NCBI RefSeq assembly: GCF_005406215.1
Contig: NZ_NXMA01000009.1
Span: 23,167-87,166 of the forward strand
Direction: 5' to 3'
Source: Campylobacter aviculae
Lineage (GTDB): Bacteria > Campylobacterota > Campylobacteria > Campylobacterales > Campylobacteraceae
Length of the DNA stretch: 64,000 nucleotides
The position numbers and the translations under genes were made by a program. Of the stretch, positions 36,316 through 45,641 are shown one piece after another. Position 1 is the stretch's first letter. Each line of letters begins with the position of its first letter. The notes under the pieces are model-generated. The model worked only from the letters and a program-made list of their open reading frames with translations. It had not been told where the DNA came from and made no database searches.

Positions 36316-36979
36316 ATGACTGATCCAAAAAAATATTAAAATTACAATTATTTTAGCAACTTCACTTTTCTTTGAATTATGGGGTGTAAGTTATGGGCTT
36401 ATAAATGTGATAAATAAAAATTTTCAAAATCACTTTCATAAAACTCAAAGTCAGAGTGGATATTTACAATCAGGTTATATAGCAAATAGGTATTCTTATA
36501 AAATTGGAATTATTTTTTGGCTTAGCATTATACGCCATAGGAGCTTTGCTTATTATACCCGCTACAAATCAATCTTCTTTTAATTTATTTTTATTTGCAT
36601 TTTTTATCTTAGCTTGCGGTATAGGATCTTTAGAAGCTAGTGCAAATCCTTATATGGTAAAACTTGGTGATGAAAAAAATGCAAGTTTTAGAATCAATGT
36701 TGCTCAAATAATGGATTGGGTACTTTTTAGGACCTATTATAGGTGGAGCTTTATTTTTATCTATCACTAAACAAGAGCAAGGTGCTAGTAAAGAATAAAT
36801 TGAAGCTGCTTTAACTGCAAATATGGGAAATATTCAGTTTGTGTATGTTGGAATTACTGCTATTGTGATTTTAATCTTAATTCTAATGATAATTATGATA
36901 CAATGGGATATTTGGCAATGGCACCTTTATTTTTTATGTTTCTTGGTATGGATTTTTTGGTTCTAGAATTGGGATGTAA
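36316..36979 (+). pseudogene. Decayed fucP paralogue
   Basis: This is a degenerate copy of fucP. It starts ATGACTGATCCAAAAAAATA like fucP and keeps long stretches with near identity (LACGIGSLEASANPYMVKLG, GGALFLSITKQ). It carries several in-frame stops, frameshifts, a deletion of about 14 codons after the QSGYLQ region, and a large internal deletion joining TM6 to the last helix (MGYLAMAPLF). It is only 664 bp against 1242 for the intact gene. It may have been a second sugar permease paired with the fructokinase. It cannot make a transporter. Confidence 0.85.
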
Positions 36980-37076
36980 AAAAGAGCAAATTATTAACAA
37001 GCGAAAGAGTTAGAGAATCTGATCAAGAGCTAAGTTTTATAATGATTACTCTGTATCATCCCAAGCAATGTCTTAT

Positions 37077-38522
37077 CTATGCTTCTATTTGAATACCAAA
37101 ACTATCTAGTTTATATATAGCATATGAAACATCTCCTTCTATTTTCAAAGATTGAGATAAGGGATAGTATCTTGTAGTAAATACATCACTACCATCATTT
37201 ACAAATATTTCAACAGAAGAAGTATCTACAAATATTCTAAGATTATTTATTGTATTAAGTTCCACACTTCTTTTAGTGCGTCCACATCCTATAGTTTTTC
37301 CTATATCTCCTATAAACTCTAGTATAAACTTATTGTTTTGGTGCTTAATAAACAATCCTTCAGATATAATAATCTGCAAATCTTTAGAATCTTTTACATC
37401 AATTAAAACTTCATATGAGTTTATATTATTATTTTTTATATCTTCTACAGATAAAGTATTCTTTCTTAATTTTTCTAAACTCTTATGAGGAGTTTGATAT
37501 ACTTTATTATTTTTAAAAGATAGAGTACGTGCTATGGTTAGGCAATGTTGCCAAGTTTTAGTATTGTTTGCATACTCTTCATCTATATCAGGCAGTCCCA
37601 TCCAGCCTATCATAACCCTATTATTATTTTCATCTATAAATGTTTGCGGAGCATAAAAGTCAAAACCTTTATCTAGTATAAAAAATTCATTTACTGTAAT
37701 ATCATTTTTTAAATTGTCTTCAGGAATAATAAAATATCCATTTAAATATATATTTTCATACAAAGACTCTACCCTTTTTACTCCTTGAGGGCAAGTCATT
37801 AATATGTATTGACCATCTATTTTAAATAAGTCAGGGCATTCCCACATGTAAGCAAAATCTTCTTTAGAGTTTATCATGCTTAAATATTTCCAATGCACCT
37901 TATCTTCAGAAGTAAATATGATAGCAGCACCTTTATTATTTGGCTTAGTATTTCTTCTTACACCTTGAATCATATAATACACATCCCCTTCTTTCCACAC
38001 TTTAGGATCTCTTATATGATTAGTTATGCCATCAGGATAATCTTTCATTTCCATTATACATTTTTTATTATCAAAGTTGATACCATCATCTGAAATGATT
38101 AAAACAGTATTAGACTCTCTACCTTCATTAATATAATCATAATCCCCTCTTGATTCAATATTTCCAGTATAATATATATACATTTTATCATCTTCTATAA
38201 ATGTACTACCTGAATACACACCATGGCAATCATATTTCTCATCAGGATATACAGATACGCCTACATATCGATAGTTTATTAAGTCTTTAGTTTTATAATG
38301 CCCCCAAAATTTAAGCCCACCATTTACCTCAAAAGGAGAATATTGAAAGAATATATTATATTCATTTTTATAATAACAAAGTCCATTAGGATCATTAAGC
38401 CAACCAATAGGAGGCATTAAATGATAATTTAATCTATATTTGTCATTCTTCACATTTGACAAAGACTCTTTTTCTAATTTTTTTATTGCTTTTTTTAAAG
38501 TTTTGCCCAAAACACTCATCAT
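37077..38522 (-). CDS. GH32 sucrose/sucrose-6-phosphate hydrolase (invertase)
   Basis: A 481-residue glycoside hydrolase family 32 enzyme with all three catalytic signatures: nucleophile D44 in WLNDPNG, transition-state D172 in RDPKVW and acid/base E228 in WECPDL. A C-terminal beta-sandwich follows. There is no signal peptide, so it is cytoplasmic, like ScrB/SacA enzymes that split sucrose-6-P or short fructans. RBS AAAGG lies before two adjacent ATGs (38522 and 38519). Codon choice and protein style resemble Firmicutes or Brachyspira enzymes, pointing to transfer. The gene is intact while its neighbours are decayed, and a PTS remnant lies directly upstream. Confidence 0.9.
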   Translation of the reverse strand: MMSVLGKTLKKAIKKLEKESLSNVKNDKYRLNYHLMPPIGWLNDPNGLCYYKNEYNIFFQYSPFEVNGGLKFWGHYKTKDLINYRYVGVSVYPDEKYDCHGVYSGSTFIEDDKMYIYYTGNIESRGDYDYINEGRESNTVLIISDDGINFDNKKCIMEMKDYPDGITNHIRDPKVWKEGDVYYMIQGVRRNTKPNNKGAAIIFTSEDKVHWKYLSMINSKEDFAYMWECPDLFKIDGQYILMTCPQGVKRVESLYENIYLNGYFIIPEDNLKNDITVNEFFILDKGFDFYAPQTFIDENNNRVMIGWMGLPDIDEEYANNTKTWQHCLTIARTLSFKNNKVYQTPHKSLEKLRKNTLSVEDIKNNNINSYEVLIDVKDSKDLQIIISEGLFIKHQNNKFILEFIGDIGKTIGCGRTKRSVELNTINNLRIFVDTSSVEIFVNDGSDVFTTRYYPLSQSLKIEGDVSYAIYKLDSFGIQIEA

Positions 38523-38534
38523 GCTAAACCTTTC

Positions 38535-38960
38535 TTAATTTTTTGTCTCAACCATATATTCTTTGGGAGCACCAAAGAACCAAGTAGTTAAAAATGATAA
38601 TATAATAGTAATAACATAAGCTTACAATTTATTTGCCATCATGAATGTATAATAAGTTCCGTGTATGCTAGTAATCCTATTTTCAGTAGCTTATAAACCA
38701 AATATTCTAGCTAAGAGTCCATCAATTTCAGCAGCAAACCGCAAACTATAGGTTTGATTCTTAGTCTTATATCTTGTTCTATAAAGATAAAAAAACAGGA
38801 CCTATAACTATTAAAGATAACAAAAGCATTATAAGTAGAGTTAAGAGTTATATTGGCAACATTTGGTATATTTTTTTTAATTTTATTTTACGCCTATTGC
38901 AGGCATTATAGGCACAAATGCATAAAAATATGTATAGATGTTTGAAACTTTTTTGTGTTA
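38535..38960 (-). pseudogene. Remnant of a sugar transporter, probably PTS EIIC
   Basis: Translating the minus strand in shifting frames gives FYAFVPIMPAIGVK, LLTLLIMLLLSLIVIGPVF and, at the end, FLTTWFFGAPKEYMVETKN, with stops between. The first matches the FvPiIPAi start motif and the last the C-terminal tail of sucrose/beta-glucoside PTS EIIC domains. It ends 13 nt before the GH32 gene on the same strand, as in scrA-scrB operons. Only about a third of an EIIBC remains. The family call is by eye on short segments. Confidence 0.45.
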
Positions 38961-39073
38961 TCATCGGAATTAGTAGCACTATTTATCTAATATAAATATC
39001 TCCATCCATATTTAAATTTATAGTACTTACACTATGATAATGATAATATTTTAAAGTAATATACAATTTAGTA

Positions 39074-39246
39074 TAGAAATCAAATTTGGGGAAATTTATA
39101 TCAATTGTGAAAATCTTGAAGCAATGCAGGGTTTTCATGCAGGATTTTAGAAAAATGGAATAGGAGGGGTTGATGGCAAACATAGTCTTGAAGAGTATTT
39201 AGCTACTCATGTAGTTTATTTATAATATAACACAGAAAAACAATAA
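39074..39246 (+). pseudogene. Remnant of the aldehyde dehydrogenase 3' end
   Basis: This stretch repeats the last 170 bp of ald (34989-35159) at roughly 85 percent identity, including GCAATGCAGGGTTTTCATGC and the AAGAGTATTTAGCTACTCAT segment. It has a T insertion, an in-frame TAG and other changes. With the decayed fucP copy it brackets the GH32 gene, in the order of the intact operon. Confidence 0.85.
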
Positions 39247-39257
39247 TTTATTTTTTG

Positions 39258-39295
39258 CCTTAATCTAATTGTATATTTTTGGATTAAGGTTTTTT
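39258..39295 (+). terminator. Terminator after the ald remnant
   Basis: CCTTAATC (39258-39265) pairs with GATTAAGG (39282-39289), followed by TTTTTT. It sits where the intact ald gene has its terminator. The following 160 bp up to rpsL hold no gene; TTGACA at 39338-39343 may be part of an rpsL promoter. Confidence 0.6.
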
Positions 39296-39456
39296 GAAAT
39301 TGAAAAATTTTGATTTATAGCTACAACTTTATTTTATTTGACACTAAAACAGAGAAAATACCTTAGTAAATAAAATAAAAGATAATTTTAATAAAAACTA
39401 AGCAAATTTTAGATACTATTCAAGGTTTATTACATTATTTAAAGAAAGGAATTATT

Positions 39457-39843
39457 GTGCCAACCATAAATCAATTGGTTAGAAAAGAGCGTAAAAAAGT
39501 TTTAGAAAAATCTAAATCTCCAGCGCTTAAAAATTGCCCACAAAGAAGGGGAGTTTGCACTAGGGTTTATACAACAACTCCTAAAAAACCAAACTCAGCG
39601 TTAAGAAAAGTTGCCAAAGTAAGACTTACTAGTGGCTTTGAAGTGATTAGCTATATCGGCGGTGAAGGTCATAATCTTCAAGAACACAGCATTGTTTTAG
39701 TGCGTGGTGGTAGGGTTAAGGACTTACCAGGTGTGAAATATCACATTGTACGCGGTGCGCTTGATACAGCAGGTGTTGCAAAAAGAACAGTTTCTCGTTC
39801 TAAATATGGTGCTAAGCGTCCTAAAGCAGGTGCTGCTAAGTAA
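39457..39843 (+). CDS. rpsL: 30S ribosomal protein S12
   Basis: A 128-residue decoding-centre protein with a GTG start after AAAGAAAGGAATTATT. Both streptomycin-determining lysines are wild type ([12 protein letters not shown] and [13 protein letters not shown]). First gene of the rpsL-rpsG-fusA operon. Its tuf partner is elsewhere. Confidence 0.97.
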   Translation: MPTINQLVRKERKKVLEKSKSPALKNCPQRRGVCTRVYTTTPKKPNSALRKVAKVRLTSGFEVISYIGGEGHNLQEHSIVLVRGGRVKDLPGVKYHIVRGALDTAGVAKRTVSRSKYGAKRPKAGAAK

Positions 39844-39910
39844 ATTTAAAGACAGACAAGTCCGTTTGATTTGATTTTGTTTGAGTAAAATTAAAAGTTT
39901 GAAGGAATAA

Positions 39911-40384
<474 letters not shown>

Positions 40385-40397
40385 GAGGAGGAATAAG

Positions 40398-42473
40398 ATG
40401 TCAAGAACTACTCCTTTAAAAAAAGTTAGAAATATAGGAATTGCAGCACATATCGATGCTGGAAAAACAACAACAAGTGAAAGAATTCTTTTCTTCACCG
40501 GAATGAGTCATAAAATCGGTGAAGTGCATGATGGTGCTGCGACTATGGACTGGATGGAGCAAGAAAAAGAAAGAGGTATTACAATCACCTCTGCTGCTAC
40601 AACTTGCTTTTGGAAAGATCATCAAATTAATCTTATAGACACTCCAGGCCACGTGGATTTTACAATCGAAGTTGAAAGATCTATGCGTGTTTTAGATGGC
40701 GCTGTAGCTGTTTTTTGTTCAGTAGGCGGGGTTCAACCTCAATCAGAAACCGTTTGGAGACAAGCAAATAAATATGGCGTTCCAAGAATTGTTTTTGTTA
40801 ATAAAATGGATAGAATCGGTGCTAATTTTTATAATGTAGAAGATCAAATTCGCAACCGTTTAAAAGCAAATCCAGTTCCTATTCAAATTCCAATTGGTGC
40901 CGAAGATAATTTTAAAGGCGTTATCGATCTTGTAACGATGAAAGCTTTGGTTTGGGAAGATGATACTAAGCCAACAGATTATGTTGAAAAAGAGATTCCA
41001 GCAGAATTAAAAGAAAAAGCTGAAGAATATCGCACTAAGATGATAGAGGCGGTTTCTGAAACTTCTGATGAGTTGATGGAAAAATATCTTGGCGGGGAAG
41101 AATTAACTCTTGAAGAGATTAAAACAGGGATTAAAGCCGGATGTTTAAGCCTTGCTATCGTTCCTATGCTTTGTGGAACAGCTTTTAAAAATAAAGGAGT
41201 TCAGCCTTTACTTGATGCGGTTGTAGCTTATTTGCCAGCTCCTGATGAGGTTGCAAATATCAGAGGTGAATATGAAGATGGCACAGAAGTTTCTGTAAAA
41301 TCAACCGATGATGGTGAATTTGCTGGACTTGCTTTTAAAATTATGACTGATCCATTTGTAGGGCAACTTACTTTCGTTCGTGTTTATCGTGGAAGCTTAG
41401 AAAGTGGTTCTTATGCTTATAATTCTACAAAAGACAAAAAAGAAAGAATCGGTCGCTTGCTAAAGATGCATTCAAATAAAAGAGAAGAGATTAAAGTTCT
41501 TTATGCTGGAGAAATTGGTGCTGTTGTAGGACTTAAAGATACTTTAACAGGTGATACCTTAGCTAGTGAAAAAGATAAAGTTATTTTAGAAAGAATGGAT
41601 TTTCCAGATCCTGTTATTTCTGTTGCGGTTGAGCCAAAAACCAAAGCAGATCAAGAAAAAATGTCTATAGCTTTAAATAAACTTGCACAAGAAGATCCAA
41701 GCTTTAGAGTTTCTACTGATGAAGAGAGCGGTCAAACTATTATTTCAGGTATGGGTGAACTTCACTTAGAAATTATTGTTGATCGTATGCTTCGTGAATT
41801 TAAAGTTGAAGCTGAAGTAGGTCAACCTCAAGTTGCTTATAGAGAGACAATTAGAAAAACAGTTGAACAAGAATACAAATACGCTAAACAATCAGGCGGA
41901 CGTGGTCAATACGGACATGTATTTTTACGTCTTGAACCGCTTGATCCAGGAAGTGGATATGAATTTGTCAATGATATCAAAGGTGGGGTAATTCCTAAAG
42001 AATATATTCCAGCTGTAGATAAAGGTATCCAAGAAGCTTTACAAAATGGTGTTTTAGCGGGATATCCTGTAGAGGATGTAAAAGTGACTGTTTATGATGG
42101 AAGTTATCACGAAGTAGATTCATCTGAAATGGCATTTAAACTCGCTGCTTCTATGGGCTTTAAAGAAGGGGCTAGAAAAGCAGGTGCTGTGATTTTGGAA
42201 CCTATGATGAAAGTTGAAGTTGAAACTCCAGAAGAATATATGGGAGATGTAATAGGCGATTTAAATAAGCGTCGCGGTCAAGTCAATTCTATGGATGAAA
42301 GAGGTGGAAATAAAATCATTACTGCATTTTGTCCTTTGGCTGAGATGTTTGGTTATTCCACAGATCTTAGAAGTCAAACTCAAGGTCGTGCGACTTATTC
42401 TATGGAATTTGATCACTATGATGAAGTTCCAAAAAATGTTTCTGAAGAAATTATCAAAAAAAGAAATGGTTAA
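40398..42473 (+). CDS. fusA: Elongation factor G
   Basis: A 691-residue translocase GTPase with G1 [10 protein letters not shown]3 DTPGHVDF and G4 NKMD motifs. I chose the ATG at 40398 ([18 protein letters not shown]) after GAGGAGGAA. A longer reading from 40290 overlaps rpsG and is spurious. A terminator follows. Confidence 0.97.
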   Translation: MSRTTPLKKVRNIGIAAHIDAGKTTTSERILFFTGMSHKIGEVHDGAATMDWMEQEKERGITITSAATTCFWKDHQINLIDTPGHVDFTIEVERSMRVLDGAVAVFCSVGGVQPQSETVWRQANKYGVPRIVFVNKMDRIGANFYNVEDQIRNRLKANPVPIQIPIGAEDNFKGVIDLVTMKALVWEDDTKPTDYVEKEIPAELKEKAEEYRTKMIEAVSETSDELMEKYLGGEELTLEEIKTGIKAGCLSLAIVPMLCGTAFKNKGVQPLLDAVVAYLPAPDEVANIRGEYEDGTEVSVKSTDDGEFAGLAFKIMTDPFVGQLTFVRVYRGSLESGSYAYNSTKDKKERIGRLLKMHSNKREEIKVLYAGEIGAVVGLKDTLTGDTLASEKDKVILERMDFPDPVISVAVEPKTKADQEKMSIALNKLAQEDPSFRVSTDEESGQTIISGMGELHLEIIVDRMLREFKVEAEVGQPQVAYRETIRKTVEQEYKYAKQSGGRGQYGHVFLRLEPLDPGSGYEFVNDIKGGVIPKEYIPAVDKGIQEALQNGVLAGYPVEDVKVTVYDGSYHEVDSSEMAFKLAASMGFKEGARKAGAVILEPMMKVEVETPEEYMGDVIGDLNKRRGQVNSMDERGGNKIITAFCPLAEMFGYSTDLRSQTQGRATYSMEFDHYDEVPKNVSEEIIKKRNG

Positions 42474-42478
42474 AAATC

Positions 42479-42506
42479 AAAGCGGAAGTTTTCTTTCCGC
42501 TTTTTT
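42479..42506 (+). terminator. Rho-independent terminator after fusA
   Basis: AAAGCGGAA pairs with TTCCGCTTT, followed by Ts. The T-run ends at the first base of tRNA-Arg, so the tRNA must have its own promoter within the fusA end or be made by read-through. Confidence 0.8.
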
Positions 42507-42583
42507 GTCCTCGTAGCTCAGCTGGATAGAGCACAAAATTCCTAATTTTGAGGCCGTGAGTTCGAATCTCGCCGTGGACACCA
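42507..42583 (+). tRNA. tRNA-Arg (anticodon CCT)
   Basis: A 77-nt cloverleaf with acceptor GTCCTCG/CGTGGAC (one T-T mismatch), anticodon loop TTCCTAA and an encoded CCA. From memory, the NCTC 11168 order continues to Cj0494 here, while this genome continues to ppk, so the tRNA lies at a rearrangement junction. The next 260 bp up to ppk show no gene. Confidence 0.93.
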
Positions 42584-42845
42584 TTTGGATTATTCTTAAA
42601 TAAATGTATGTATAACTTCTTTAATAATCTTTTACCAAAATAATAGATGAAATAAATTAAGCATAAGATTATATATTGATGTGAATTTAAATTCTTGGTA
42701 ATGATATATGATTTTCAAATAGAATGCATTGCCAATAAAAAATAAAAAGTTTATTTTTGTAATTTAAAAATAAAATTAAAAATCTTCATTAATAACTTTA
42801 AATAAACAATATTAAAAAACAATCAAAATATCAGTCTAAAAAAGA

Positions 42846-44930
42846 TTAATTCTCGTTAAATAATTTAGATGCTAGTTGTGCCGCTTTTGCCTGATCGGTA
42901 TCTTTTTTAAAAGTTTGATATATTTTACTTATATAATCCTCTAAAGTCTGTTGAGAATCTATAGTTTTATCATTATGCTGAATTTTAACATATTCTCCAT
43001 TATTTTGAAGTTCATAAGCTAAAGTATTGTCGCTAAGTTGCAAACGTAAAAATTGCGCCAATTTAGCTTTATTTTTTTCGTCAAAAATCGGAGTCATAAG
43101 CTCTAAGCGACGCTCTAAATTTCTTGGCATCCAATCTGCGCTTGATATAAAATAGTTTGGCTCACTATGTTTGAAATAAAACACTCTTGCGTGTTCTAGG
43201 TATTTTCCTATTATACTTCTTATACGTATATTTTTGCTGTATTCTTGGTTGGGTTTTAGACAGCAAATACCTCTTACAATAAGATCAATTTGAACTCCTT
43301 GCGAACTTGCTTTATAAAGAGCTTTAATAATATCACTATCTACAAGAGAATTCATTTTTGCAATAATGGCACCTTTATCACCTTTGCTTGCTTCTAGGTG
43401 TATCATTTCTAGAATTTTTTCCTTGATTTGATTAGGACTCATGGAAAGAGTGTTTAAATGACGATTTTTATTAAAACCAGATAAAATATGGAAAAAACTT
43501 GTTACATCTTGAGCAATTTCAGTTTGATTGGTAAAATAACTTATATCTGTGTATATTTTAGCACTACTTGCGTTGTAGTTACCTGTGCTTAAATGTATGT
43601 AAAATTTAAGCTTTTCTCCTTGTTTGCGAATGACTTGTGAAACTTTAGCATGAACTTTAAAGCCTCTAATTCCATAAATAACATGAGCTCCGGCATTTTC
43701 TAAAGCTTTTGCCCAATGCAAATTATTTTCTTCGTCAAAACGAGCTTTTAATTCCACCATCACTGTAACTTGCTTCCCTTCACTCGCTGCATCAATTAAA
43801 GCTTGGACAATGTTTGAATTTTTTTCCACTCTATAAAGAGTCATTCTTATAGAAATGACTTCAGGATCCTGACTGGCTTCTTTGATGAATTTATAAACAG
43901 GGTCAAAACTTTCGTAAGGCTGAATGATTAGAATATCTTCTTTATCAATAGCATCAAAAATGGACAAATTCTCATCAAATGGTGGTAAAGTTTTTGGAGT
44001 ATAAAGAGGGCTTAAAAGATGAGTAAAAGCTTTATTTCCTACGATCTGCCAAAGTCTTGGAAGATTGAGTAAAATAGAATACTCATAAACATCTTTATGA
44101 AAAATTTTCATATGTGTGCTTAGGAATTCTACAATTTGCTCATCCGCATCTTTTTGAATTTGAAGTCTGACAAAAGCTCCCTTTCTTCTAAGTTTTAAAC
44201 CTTGTTCTAGTATCATCATAAAATCATCCGCTTCTTCTTCTTCGATAACAATATCCGCATTTCTTGTTACTCTAAATGCGGCTGAAGCAAGAAGTTTATA
44301 ACCAGGAAAAATTTCTTCAATATGCTGATGGACTATACTTTCTATCGGAACATAAATATTAGAAACTACTTCATAAAAACGAGGTAGTACTCTTGAAATT
44401 CTTACCATACCGAATTTGATAAGTTCAGGGTGTGATTTATCACAAATTTTGACCGCTAAGGAAAAAGATAAATTATTTAAGTGTGGAAAAGGATGGGTTG
44501 CATCGACAGCTATGGGAACAATTACAGGAAATATATTTGAAAAAAAGTACTCATCGCACTTTTGTTTTAAATTTTCATCTAAATGTTCATATTGCTTGAT
44601 GAATAAATTTTCTTTTTCAAGATCTTGGGTAATTTCTCTAAAATAACGTTCTAAGAGTTGTTTTTCTTCGTGTAAATATTTACGTATAGCTTTGAGTTGT
44701 TCCAAAGGAGTCATTTCATCACTACTGCTTGTATTAACGCCTGCAGAAAACAATTGCTTAAGCCCTGCTACGCGTATCATATAAAATTCATCTAAATTGG
44801 TACAATATATAGTGATAAATTTAAGTCGTTCTAGTAAAGGTATTGGTTTTGCACATTGATTTAATACACGTGAATTAAATTGTAACCAAGAAAGTTCCCT
44901 ATTTAAAAACATATCAGGACTTGTTTGCAT
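42846..44930 (-). CDS. ppk: Polyphosphate kinase 1
   Basis: A 694-residue PPK1 that makes inorganic polyphosphate from ATP. The N-domain starts [12 protein letters not shown]. The catalytic histidine segment HLSTGNYN and the phosphate-binding [15 protein letters not shown] motif are present. In C. jejuni ppk1 affects stress survival, biofilm and invasion. It is a single-gene unit on the minus strand, divergent from nrfHA. Confidence 0.95.
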   Translation of the reverse strand: MQTSPDMFLNRELSWLQFNSRVLNQCAKPIPLLERLKFITIYCTNLDEFYMIRVAGLKQLFSAGVNTSSSDEMTPLEQLKAIRKYLHEEKQLLERYFREITQDLEKENLFIKQYEHLDENLKQKCDEYFFSNIFPVIVPIAVDATHPFPHLNNLSFSLAVKICDKSHPELIKFGMVRISRVLPRFYEVVSNIYVPIESIVHQHIEEIFPGYKLLASAAFRVTRNADIVIEEEEADDFMMILEQGLKLRRKGAFVRLQIQKDADEQIVEFLSTHMKIFHKDVYEYSILLNLPRLWQIVGNKAFTHLLSPLYTPKTLPPFDENLSIFDAIDKEDILIIQPYESFDPVYKFIKEASQDPEVISIRMTLYRVEKNSNIVQALIDAASEGKQVTVMVELKARFDEENNLHWAKALENAGAHVIYGIRGFKVHAKVSQVIRKQGEKLKFYIHLSTGNYNASSAKIYTDISYFTNQTEIAQDVTSFFHILSGFNKNRHLNTLSMSPNQIKEKILEMIHLEASKGDKGAIIAKMNSLVDSDIIKALYKASSQGVQIDLIVRGICCLKPNQEYSKNIRIRSIIGKYLEHARVFYFKHSEPNYFISSADWMPRNLERRLELMTPIFDEKNKAKLAQFLRLQLSDNTLAYELQNNGEYVKIQHNDKTIDSQQTLEDYISKIYQTFKKDTDQAKAAQLASKLFNEN

Positions 44931-45134
44931 TAAAATTCCTTTTTTCTTTTAATTTTAACATTTATTTGAAAACCAACGATTTTTATCTGATTTTTAGCTT
45001 TTAAAAATATTTATAGATTTTAATATTATTAATTAAGAGTAAATATATCTTTAAATATATTTTAACAATAATTATGTTAGAATTAAGAATTTTATTTTCT
45101 AACAAAAGAAAATGAATGTTCAAGGAGAGCTAGT

Positions 45135-45626
45135 TTGAAGAAAATTTCGAATCTTTTTAATATTTTTCTTATTTTGCTTTTTGTATTTTTTGCAGTTGGT
45201 TTTTATACGTTTTATAATGCAAAAGGCGTATCTTATTTGAGTAGTGCAAGTGAGTCTTGCAACAATTGTCATATTATGAATGAAGTTTATAATGAATATA
45301 TGCAAGGGCCACATTCACAAAAGATTAAAGGTGAACCAAGAGCAACTTGTGTGGATTGTCATTTGCCGCATAGCTTTTTAGCTAAATGGATTGCAAAAGC
45401 ACAGAGTGGTTTAGGTCATGCTTATGCTTTTACCTTTAAACTCGATGAACTTCCAACGAATTTAAGTGCAACTAAAAAAAGTAAAGAGATGATACAAGAA
45501 AATTGCATCCGTTGTCACGCTGATTTTGCACAAACAGCGATTAATGCTACTACCAACCCCCACGCAGACAAGTCTTTAAAATGTGTTTCTTGTCATAAAG
45601 ATGTGGGTCATAAACACGGAATTTAA
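45135..45626 (+). CDS. nrfH: Cytochrome c nitrite reductase small subunit NrfH
   Basis: A 163-residue NapC/NirT-family tetrahaem quinol dehydrogenase. One N-terminal membrane anchor is followed by four CxxCH haem sites (CNNCH, CVDCH, CIRCH, CVSCH). It passes electrons from menaquinol to NrfA in the periplasm. The start is TTG at 45135, 5 nt after AAGGAGAG. It lies 15 nt before nrfA. Confidence 0.95.
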   Translation: MKKISNLFNIFLILLFVFFAVGFYTFYNAKGVSYLSSASESCNNCHIMNEVYNEYMQGPHSQKIKGEPRATCVDCHLPHSFLAKWIAKAQSGLGHAYAFTFKLDELPTNLSATKKSKEMIQENCIRCHADFAQTAINATTNPHADKSLKCVSCHKDVGHKHGI

Positions 45627-45641
45627 TAAGGAGATGATTTA

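Noticed and set aside
38983..39183. 66-residue minus-strand reading frame
   Set aside because: It overlaps the ald remnant in the other direction, has no RBS and has no recognisable features.
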